A stretch of 14,307 bases of DNA, from contig RQOI01000144.1 in the NCBI GenBank assembly GCA_003854995.1, positions 1 to 14,307 of the forward strand. The letters are read 5' to 3'. The notes below the pieces were generated by a model. It saw only the letters and a list, made by a program, of their open reading frames with translations, searched no databases and had not been told where the DNA came from. Source of the stretch: Candidatus Zhuqueibacterota bacterium. GTDB lineage: Bacteria; Zhuqueibacterota; Zhuqueibacteria; Residuimicrobiales; Krinioviventaceae. The stretch's first letter is position 1; each line of letters opens with the position of its first letter. The position numbers and the translations under genes are program-made. Shown here in pieces: positions 1 through 5,629 of this stretch.

Positions 1-434
1 TCGCCATCGTACTTGGGAATCTCATATTCAAATATCAGATGATTTCTGAACGTATTCCAGGTCAACTCTGAGATGAGACGATGGTCCTGATGCAAATCAT
101 CGCGATAGTGCGTAAAAATGATATCCGGCGATATTTGACTCTTCAGCTCTTCAAAATACAGCTTGATTTCTCTGCCGTCATAAGGGAAAAAGCCGTCTTT
201 GAACTGCTTCAGCTCCACATCCTTGTCGGCGCCCGTCAAAAAGAGTTCCGCACTCTTTTTGGCTTCGATCGCCCGTTCGCCGTGGGCGGCGAAGACGATC
301 CATTTCACGGACAGATTTTCATACGTGCCGATCAGCTTGAGCAGCGTGGCGCCGCAGCCGATTTCGATGTCATCTGGATGAGCGCCCAGGCACAAAAGAC
401 TCTTCGGCGGCGACGTAAAACTCACATCGTGCAT
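1..434 (-). CDS. PIG-L family N-deacetylase (partial, 3' end outside window)
   Basis: Zinc-dependent LmbE/PIG-L-type hydrolase that probably removes an N-acyl group from an amino sugar or nucleotide sugar in the cytoplasm. The 144 visible residues carry both family signatures: AHPDD at residues 18-22 (His19, Asp21, Asp22) and an HxDH motif at 115-118 (His115, Asp117, His118), which supply the metal ligands and the general base. The gene runs off position 1, so roughly the C-terminal third is missing. The start ATG (432-434) lies inside the end of the cytidylyltransferase gene, a 13-base overlap, and has a good Shine-Dalgarno sequence (AAGAGGA, 440-446, 5-base spacing), so translation is probably coupled. 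Family assignment is firm. The substrate is unknown; the neighbours suggest an N-acylated nucleotide sugar. Confidence 0.9.
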   Translation of the reverse strand, partial: MHDVSFTSPPKSLLCLGAHPDDIEIGCGATLLKLIGTYENLSVKWIVFAAHGERAIEAKKSAELFLTGADKDVELKQFKDGFFPYDGREIKLYFEELKSQISPDIIFTHYRDDLHQDHRLISELTWNTFRNHLIFEYEIPKYDG

Positions 435-1249
435 ACCCGTCCTCTTTCAGCGCTGAGAGCCGGCTGTGGCGCTTTCCAGACTTCCCACGGCGTTTCACCG
501 CGACCGTTCATATCATCCAGTTGCTGCTTATCCTTAAAGGTCTCCATGCCAATCCAAAAGCCATCGTACTTGTAGGCCACAAGCTGCTTTTCGCCGATCA
601 GTCTCTTGAATGGCTCATTGACCAGCTCTTCGCCCTCTTTGATATAGTCAAAGATCTCTTTACGAAAAACAAAGTAACCTCCATTGACCCACAGATCGGC
701 TCTGACGACTCCCTGGATTTCATCCACAAGGCCGTTCATGCCGTTCTTCATCTGGACGATGTGAAAACTGTGATTCGGTCGCACCACCAGAAAACTGGCG
801 ATCTTGTTCTGCTTGAAAAAATAGTCCGTGAGATTCGGCAAATGAAAATCGGTCAGGCCGTCACTGTAATTGGCCATGAAAACCTCTTCGCCGTCGAGAT
901 AAGGCTGGACCGCCTTCAGGCGCTGGCCGATATTGGAATTCAATCCGGTATCGACGAACGTGATGGTCCAGTCGTGGATATCGCTGTTGGCCAGCTCGAC
1001 ATCCTCGCCGCCATTTCGCATGACAAAGTTGTTGGAGAGCGTTTCGTCATAATTCAGAAAATAATTTTTAATCGTGTCGCCTTTGTAACCCAGACACAAG
1101 ATAAAATCTTTATGTCCATAGTGGGCATAGTACTTCATGACATTCCACAAGATCGGACGATACCCGACCGGCACCATGGGTTTGGGGATCGCATCGGAGT
1201 ACTCCCGCATCCTCATCCCCATACCGCCGCAAAACAGCACGACTTTCAT
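422..1249 (-). CDS. Glucose-1-phosphate cytidylyltransferase-like sugar nucleotidyltransferase
   Basis: Probably activates a hexose 1-phosphate to a nucleotide sugar; closest in pattern to RfbF/DdhA, which makes CDP-glucose from glucose 1-phosphate and CTP. The 275 residues begin with the Rossmann-type nucleotide loop GGMGMR (8-13), followed by the IPKPM block (21-25) and PILWNVMKYY, which is very RfbF-like. NYSDG (metal-binding Asp) and VNGGYFVF follow further on. The loop differs from the usual GGxGTR: Met replaces Thr at residue 12, with REYSDA after it, so this is a divergent subgroup, slightly longer than the usual ~257 residues. The ATG at 1249 has an AGGGG Shine-Dalgarno 6 bases upstream. 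It lies 26 bases after the DUF4910 gene and overlaps the PIG-L gene. CTP specificity is inferred from family resemblance; UTP or dTTP use cannot be excluded. Confidence 0.85.
   Translation of the reverse strand: MKVVLFCGGMGMRMREYSDAIPKPMVPVGYRPILWNVMKYYAHYGHKDFILCLGYKGDTIKNYFLNYDETLSNNFVMRNGGEDVELANSDIHDWTITFVDTGLNSNIGQRLKAVQPYLDGEEVFMANYSDGLTDFHLPNLTDYFFKQNKIASFLVVRPNHSFHIVQMKNGMNGLVDEIQGVVRADLWVNGGYFVFRKEIFDYIKEGEELVNEPFKRLIGEKQLVAYKYDGFWIGMETFKDKQQLDDMNGRGETPWEVWKAPQPALSAERGRVCTM
440..446 (-). promoter_or_regulatory. Shine-Dalgarno AAGAGGA of the PIG-L gene
   Basis: It lies inside the last codons of the cytidylyltransferase gene, 5 bases before the ATG at 434. It decides the start within the 13-base gene overlap. 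Confidence 0.7.
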
Positions 1250-1275
1250 ATGAGACCCCTGATTTTTTAAATTGA

Positions 1276-2601
1276 TTATTTTTCTAGACGAACCAAAAGG
1301 CGAGCATCTTCCAGTTGCTTTATCACTTGATGAATGGTATTAAAGCGAATATTTGATTTTTCAGCGATATCCAGGGCGCTATGCCGGCCATCGGACAAAT
1401 TCAAAACCCACAGCATGGCGAGCTGCAATTCTTTGGCATTCGTTTCGCCGCCCAGCGCGGAATAGAGTCCCCGCTTGCCGAGCTGAGGCTCGCATTTTGG
1501 ATTCTGGTTGAGATAAAAGTGGTTGTTTTCCAGCACGCGAATCACATCCAGATAGACGGCGAGCGATTCAGCCAGATTCATCGGCCGGACAAAATCGAGA
1601 TTATCGGCGGAGGTGTGGTATTCGGGATACTCGCTATAAGGGGTGCGAGTCAATGATCCGACCGCCATGTTAAATCCCGGTGAACAGAACTGTCGCTCAT
1701 CATAGCCGTAAGGCGAAAAATCTCTGATGCTATACTTTTGCGCGCAATGCCGCAACACGTGCAGCACGATCTTGTCTATTTCAGCATCGCCGATGCGGCT
1801 TTTCTTGTAGGTGAAAGGTCCACCATCGCCCACTCCCGCCACGACCAGCCCGCCCTTGATCTTCGGCACGACCTCTTCGTGCAGAGCGAGCCAGGTGATG
1901 GAGCCAATGGTCCCCGGGATGAACAGAAAGCGATAGGAGTGGCGAAGGGACAACGTCGATAAGAGTTGGGCCAGGCAACTGACGAGCGATATGCCGGACA
2001 GATTGTCGTTGCACAGCGACGGATGGCAGATATGGCAAGTGAACAGGATCTCGTCGTCGGTCTCTCCCTCGATGAGGTATTCGCCATAGGTCAAATGGCC
2101 GTCTGCAAGGGTGGAATCAATGCAGACGTGATACGCGTCCGCAGTCAATGTTCGGCGCTGATTCTCGCTCGTACAAAAGCCCCAGTTTTCGCTATAGTAA
2201 GATGTCCGATAAGGGATCAGGTCCGGCTGCGCCGGCAACGAGTAGAGATGCTCTTCCAGTTCGGCGCGCGAAACCGTTTTGTTCACGGGAACGCTATAGT
2301 TCAGCACGTGCAGATTGTGTCGCTGAAAATCAATGACCCGATTGCCGTCTGCGTCTTTGACATAGGCGTCCCTGATATTCCATTCCTTTGGCACAGTCCA
2401 GTCGAAGGCGCACGTACCTGTGGGAACCTGATGGATGGCGACGGGAGCAACTTGCCTGATGATTTCGAGCGTCGCTCGGACGCCATCGCCGGTTATGCTG
2501 CGGCAGATCGGATAGAGCTCGACGATCAGGTTATACATCTTTTGGCCGAGCTGATCGATATCTATTGCAAGTGTATCAACTGTATCCCTGGATGACTTCA
2601 T
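1276..2601 (-). CDS. DUF4910/DUF2172 zinc aminopeptidase-like protein with C-terminal winged helix
   Basis: A 441-residue cytoplasmic protein of the DUF4910-DUF2172-HTH_47 architecture, an aminopeptidase-like (M28-related) fold repeatedly found in glycan loci. Likely metal ligands are visible: CHICHPSLCNDN (His193, Asp199), HEE (Glu242/243), YDER (Asp301) and YHTSADN (His329). These match the spacing style of di-zinc aminopeptidases, so an active hydrolase or a repurposed amide-bond enzyme is plausible. Residues ~385-441 read as a winged helix-turn-helix (ALDIAEKSNIRFNTIHQVIKQL). There is no signal peptide or membrane segment. The ATG overlaps the stop of the RmlC-like gene (ATGA), so the two are translationally coupled. 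Its real substrate is unknown. Placement between the epimerase and the cytidylyltransferase suggests action on a nucleotide sugar or its acyl/aminoacyl substituent rather than on peptides, which is inference. Confidence 0.88.
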   Translation of the reverse strand: MKSSRDTVDTLAIDIDQLGQKMYNLIVELYPICRSITGDGVRATLEIIRQVAPVAIHQVPTGTCAFDWTVPKEWNIRDAYVKDADGNRVIDFQRHNLHVLNYSVPVNKTVSRAELEEHLYSLPAQPDLIPYRTSYYSENWGFCTSENQRRTLTADAYHVCIDSTLADGHLTYGEYLIEGETDDEILFTCHICHPSLCNDNLSGISLVSCLAQLLSTLSLRHSYRFLFIPGTIGSITWLALHEEVVPKIKGGLVVAGVGDGGPFTYKKSRIGDAEIDKIVLHVLRHCAQKYSIRDFSPYGYDERQFCSPGFNMAVGSLTRTPYSEYPEYHTSADNLDFVRPMNLAESLAVYLDVIRVLENNHFYLNQNPKCEPQLGKRGLYSALGGETNAKELQLAMLWVLNLSDGRHSALDIAEKSNIRFNTIHQVIKQLEDARLLVRLEK

Positions 2602-3143
2602 ACCGGCAGATTTTCTTCGGTAAAATCGGGCAGGTCGCGATCTTTGTCAGAGATCACTGACGGACGTGCGGGCCAGGCGACATGAAAGTGCGGATCATCC
2701 CAGCGAATGGAGCGCGCATGCTCTGGCGAGTAAAACTCGGACATCTGATAAAAGACCTCTGTGTCATCCGCCAGCGTCAAAAAACCATGGGCAAAGTCTT
2801 CGGGCACATAGAGCATCTTGCGGTTATCTTCTGTCAGCTCAATGCCGATCCATTGCCGGAAAGTGCTGGATTGGCGGCGCAAGTCGATGATGACATCGAA
2901 AATAGCGCCTCGCGTGCATCGCACCAGTTTTGCCTCGGCGCGCGGAGCGATTTGATAATGCATGCCGCGCATTGTGTTCTTTATTTTGTTGTAAGAGATG
3001 TTGCACTGCACCACATTCGGAACGAGTCCGTGCTGCAGAAACTCTTTGGTGCACCATGAGCGCGCAAAAAAGCCTCTATCGTCGTGCAGCTCTTCGAGCT
3101 CGATGATAAAGGCGCTTTTCAATCTTGTTTCATGGAAGATCAT
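2598..3143 (-). CDS. RmlC-like dTDP-4-dehydrorhamnose 3,5-epimerase family protein
   Basis: Cupin-fold sugar epimerase that in the family inverts C3 and/or C5 of a 4-keto-6-deoxy nucleotide sugar. The 181-residue length matches RmlC. Catalytic positions are intact: RGMHYQ with the general base His62, DVIIDLR, LYVPEDFAHGF at 112-121, and EVFYQMSEFYSPE with the proton-donor Tyr132, followed by the conserved RWDDP. It should therefore be active. No RmlA, RmlB or RmlD accompanies it here, so the substrate need not be dTDP-linked. In this context a CDP-linked 4-keto sugar is equally plausible, and some relatives epimerise only one carbon. It overlaps the upstream methyltransferase (ATGA) and the downstream DUF4910 gene (ATGA). 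An AAGG Shine-Dalgarno lies 7 bases before its ATG. Confidence 0.9.
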   Translation of the reverse strand: MIFHETRLKSAFIIELEELHDDRGFFARSWCTKEFLQHGLVPNVVQCNISYNKIKNTMRGMHYQIAPRAEAKLVRCTRGAIFDVIIDLRRQSSTFRQWIGIELTEDNRKMLYVPEDFAHGFLTLADDTEVFYQMSEFYSPEHARSIRWDDPHFHVAWPARPSVISDKDRDLPDFTEENLPV

Positions 3144-4384
3144 GAATAGACCTTGAGCTCCGGAATCGGCACGACGAATTGGCCATTCCAGTCGCGGATG
3201 AAAGCGAGCTGCGCCATGATCTCATCCTTGAAATTCCAGGGCAATATGAAGACATAGTCAGGTCTGGCGTCTGCTAGTTTTTCCGGCGGCAATATGGGAA
3301 TATGGGTTCCAGGCAAAAACTTGTGGTGCTTGTAAGGATTTCTATCCACGGTGAAATCTATGAAATCGGTGCGGATGCCGCAATAGTTCAACAGGGTGTT
3401 GCCCTTTCCGGGCGCGCCATAGCCGGCTATTGTTTTCCCTTGCCGCTTGGCTTGAATGAGAAAATCGAGAATCTTGCGTTTCGTCTCTTTCACCTGTTCG
3501 GAAAAATCGCCATATGCGGCCAGCGTATTCAATCCTGCAGCGAGCTCCCTCTGCCAGAGATCATCGCGACGCTGCGTGCGGCTTTTCGATTGATCATCGG
3601 CATGGCAGGCAAATATTCTGAGCGAACCGCCGTGGGTGGGTATTTCCTCGACATCAAAAATCCGCAATCCGTGCGCCGCAAAGATTTTATCGACAGCGAT
3701 CAGCGAGAAATAGGAAAAATGCTCATGATAGATCGTGTCAAACTGATTTAGCTCTATCAAATTCAGCAGGTGCGGGAACTCCATGGTGATCACGCCGCCG
3801 GGTTTCAGGTAAAGCTGCATGCCGGCCACAAAAGAATTGAGATCAGGAACTTGCGCCAGGACATTATTGCCGATCAACAGGTCTGGCTTGCCGTCGCGCA
3901 GCAGTTCATCGACGCTCAGATGATCAAAGAACATCACCCGCGTCGGAACGCCCTTTTCAACGGCAGCTTTGGCCACATTGGCGGCCGGCTCAATGCCCAA
4001 GACTGGTATGCCTCTGTTGACAAAATGCTGCAGCAGGTAGCCGTCGTTGCTGGCGAGCTCGACGACAAAATTCGCCGCTGTCAGACCAAAGCGCTCGATG
4101 ACCATCTCTGTATAATCTTTGGCATGCTCGACCCAGCTGCTGGCGTAGGAAGAGAAATAGGCATATTCCGTGAATATTTCCTCGCGCGCTACAAACTGTT
4201 CCAGCTGGACGAGAAAGCACTCCTCACACACATAAACATGCAACGGATAAAATGGCTCCATCTTGTTTATCTGATCCAGGCTCAAATAGTTCTCGCACAA
4301 CGGCGACATTCCCAAATCCACGACGCTGTGAACCTTTTCCGAATTGCAAAAGCGGCACCGATAGTTCGTCTTTTCGTTTTCCAC
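3140..4384 (-). CDS. Three-domain sugar C-methyltransferase (NovU/TylC3/TcaB9 type), active-site intact copy
   Basis: SAM-dependent methyltransferase that in this family adds a methyl group to the carbon next to the keto group of a nucleotide-linked 4-keto deoxysugar, giving a branched sugar. The 414 residues show an N-terminal zinc site (Cys10, Cys13, Cys53, Cys56), the YAYFSSY segment (Tyr76), SAM motif ELASNDGYLL (109-118), the catalytic FDTIYHEHFSYF block (Tyr219, Glu221, His222), THGGSLR, and a C-terminal sugar-binding domain starting around GYGAPGKGNTLLNY. His222 corresponds to the catalytic His225 of TcaB9. The usual active-site His equivalent to TcaB9 His181 appears to be Gln178 (NNVLAQVPD). 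Translation starts at GTG with GAGGA about 9 bases upstream. It lies 37 bases after the SDR gene and overlaps the RmlC-like gene by ATGA. Methyl position and sugar are not predictable from sequence alone. Confidence 0.88.
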   Translation of the reverse strand: MENEKTNYRCRFCNSEKVHSVVDLGMSPLCENYLSLDQINKMEPFYPLHVYVCEECFLVQLEQFVAREEIFTEYAYFSSYASSWVEHAKDYTEMVIERFGLTAANFVVELASNDGYLLQHFVNRGIPVLGIEPAANVAKAAVEKGVPTRVMFFDHLSVDELLRDGKPDLLIGNNVLAQVPDLNSFVAGMQLYLKPGGVITMEFPHLLNLIELNQFDTIYHEHFSYFSLIAVDKIFAAHGLRIFDVEEIPTHGGSLRIFACHADDQSKSRTQRRDDLWQRELAAGLNTLAAYGDFSEQVKETKRKILDFLIQAKRQGKTIAGYGAPGKGNTLLNYCGIRTDFIDFTVDRNPYKHHKFLPGTHIPILPPEKLADARPDYVFILPWNFKDEIMAQLAFIRDWNGQFVVPIPELKVYS

Positions 4385-4421
4385 AAGTTGTCTTCCTCAA
4401 GCTGTCTATTCTATCGAGAGA

Positions 4422-5456
4422 TCAGTTCTTGCCATTGATCCAACGCAACGAGTTGTCGATGAGTTTATTTTCGAGCAAATGCATGATATGGAGAATTCTT
4501 TTATATTTAACCCCTTCGTATTCATCCTTGCCGAGTCCATACTTTTTATAGGATGCATAGATCTGCTGCGCGCCCCTGCGAGCGCTCCACTGCAAGGGCG
4601 ATTCCGGAAACGCCTGCGCATATTTGCTAAAATCGACTCGGTAACATCTTTTGTCCGGTCCGGCGCCCTCAGCATAGCCGATCTCACAACCGGGAATCGT
4701 CTCTTTGACAAAGTCAGCTAATTCACGGATTCGATAATTTTCCGCATTCAAGCCGATATTGAAAGCCTGATTATGGATCAAATGCCGGGGAGCTTGCAGC
4801 ATAGCGATGAAGGCGCGGGAAATATCCTCGATATGGACGATGGGGCGCCAGGGAGTGCCATCGCTCTTCATCAGAATATTGCCCGTCGTGTACGCCCAGG
4901 CTGCCAGATTATTCAAAACGAGATCAAAGCGCATTCGCGGTGAGACGCCATAGGCGGTGGCATTGCGCAGAAAAACCGGACTAAAATTCTCGTCCGCCAG
5001 TTTTGCTATATCGCGCTCGCTCAAAACTTTGGATTCAGCATAGGGCGTGACGGGATTGAAGCGAGCGCTCTCATCCAAAAAATCATCACCGCCGGCGCCA
5101 TACATACTGCACGACGAGGAGAATAAAAATCTGGGCACACCGGCTGCCTTGGCGAGTTTGGCCAGACGAACCGATGCGCGGTAATTTATCTCCATGGTCA
5201 ATTCCGGATTGATATTTCCCAGCAGATCATTTGACAGGGCGGCGAGATGAATGATGGCGTCACAGCCTTTCACATCGGATTCTTCGGCATCCCTTACATC
5301 TTTGATCAATTCCTTGACCTCAACCGGCGGCTCGCCGTAGGTGCAATTCCGGTACAAATCGCTATCCAGACCGACGACCTCATATCCTCTCTCGAGCAAC
5401 ATCGGCGTTAGGATGGTACCGATAAAACCCTTATGTCCTGTGACAAGTACCTTCAT
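4422..5456 (-). CDS. SDR-family NAD-dependent epimerase/dehydratase
   Basis: Extended short-chain dehydrogenase acting on a nucleotide sugar: an epimerase, a 4,6-dehydratase or a 4-keto reductase. The 344 residues show the dinucleotide loop GHKGFIG (7-13), an acidic residue ending beta-2 (Asp31, favouring NAD), HLAALSND, the SSSCSMYG strand (Ser113-115) and the catalytic PYAESK (Tyr139, Lys143). Later blocks such as WRPIVHIEDISRA and FNIGL are typical of extended SDRs. I place the start at the ATG at 5456 because GGAG (5463-5466) sits 6 bases upstream and the fold begins there. A GTG at 5507 would only add 17 residues of unstructured-looking sequence. It sits between two paralogous C-methyltransferases, so it probably makes or consumes the keto intermediate they act on. 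It lacks the GHTGFKG form typical of CDP-glucose 4,6-dehydratase. Confidence 0.88.
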   Translation of the reverse strand: MKVLVTGHKGFIGTILTPMLLERGYEVVGLDSDLYRNCTYGEPPVEVKELIKDVRDAEESDVKGCDAIIHLAALSNDLLGNINPELTMEINYRASVRLAKLAKAAGVPRFLFSSSCSMYGAGGDDFLDESARFNPVTPYAESKVLSERDIAKLADENFSPVFLRNATAYGVSPRMRFDLVLNNLAAWAYTTGNILMKSDGTPWRPIVHIEDISRAFIAMLQAPRHLIHNQAFNIGLNAENYRIRELADFVKETIPGCEIGYAEGAGPDKRCYRVDFSKYAQAFPESPLQWSARRGAQQIYASYKKYGLGKDEYEGVKYKRILHIMHLLENKLIDNSLRWINGKN

Positions 5457-5629
5457 GCCATTCTCCACAACTGTGTTGATATTGCCGGGAATAAATCTGC
5501 GACGCACAAGAATTTCATTCTTGCGGAGACAAAGTTAATCAAATTCGACCAAGAATCCAAATTATCTCTTGCGACTGTTGTGAATTCATCTCTTTGCATG
5601 GCGCAGAACCTGGTCTGGCAGGACCTCAT
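5453..5629 (-). CDS. Candidate 58-residue small protein bridging two genes
   Basis: An ATG-to-TGA frame fills the 169-base gap between the methyltransferase and SDR genes exactly. Its ATG overlaps the methyltransferase TGA (ATGA at 5626-5629) and its TGA overlaps the SDR ATG (ATGA at 5453-5456), the junction type seen elsewhere in this operon. The product begins MRSCQTRFCAMQRDEFTTVA and ends STQLWRMA. It has three Cys (4, 9, 32), two Trp, no signal peptide, no clear membrane helix and no family I recognise. No Shine-Dalgarno precedes the first ATG; an internal ATG at 5599 has only a weak AGG upstream. An open frame this short can occur by chance, so this is a candidate. It might instead be a leader keeping ribosomes moving into the SDR gene. 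Confidence 0.33.
   Translation of the reverse strand: MRSCQTRFCAMQRDEFTTVARDNLDSWSNLINFVSARMKFLCVADLFPAISTQLWRMA
5463..5466 (-). promoter_or_regulatory. Shine-Dalgarno GGAG that decides the SDR start
   Basis: GGAG on the minus strand lies 6 bases before the ATG at 5456, whose product begins directly with the Rossmann fold. This favours that start over the in-frame GTG at 5507. Confidence 0.65.
5507..5523 (-). other. Perfect 7-bp inverted repeat (hairpin) upstream of the SDR gene
   Basis: On the transcript, CAAGAAT and ATTCTTG pair perfectly around a GAA triloop, and a further CG/CG pairing is possible across a 2-base bulge. No T-tract follows, so it is not a classical Rho-independent terminator. 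It ends about 50 bases before the SDR start and lies inside the candidate small ORF. It could modulate translation or be a processing site, or be chance. Confidence 0.3.

Noticed and set aside
521..1270. Long plus-strand ORF opposite the cytidylyltransferase gene (249 codons)
   Set aside because: It is antisense to a well-supported gene, has no recognisable domain and no useful ribosome-binding site; it is a shadow of coding bias.
1250..1275. AT-rich 26-base spacer considered as an internal promoter for the cytidylyltransferase
   Set aside because: There is no credible -10/-35 pair. The spacer holds an AGGGG ribosome-binding site and is adequately explained as that.
3770..4438. Plus-strand ORF opposite the methyltransferase gene (222 codons)
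   Set aside because: No domain, antisense to a confident gene, and it crosses that gene's start; not credible as a gene.
5457..5507. N-terminal extension of the SDR from a GTG at 5507
   Set aside because: It adds 17 residues before the Rossmann fold, has no Shine-Dalgarno, and the ATG at 5456 has GGAG at ideal spacing.
5507..5523. Hairpin considered as a Rho-independent terminator
   Set aside because: It has only a 7-bp AT-rich stem and no T-tract on the minus strand, and the genes on both sides appear to belong to the same operon.
5530..5565. Weak promoter-like match (TTGGAT, 17 bases, TAACTT) before the SDR gene
   Set aside because: About three of six matches at each box; this level is expected by chance in AT-rich sequence.
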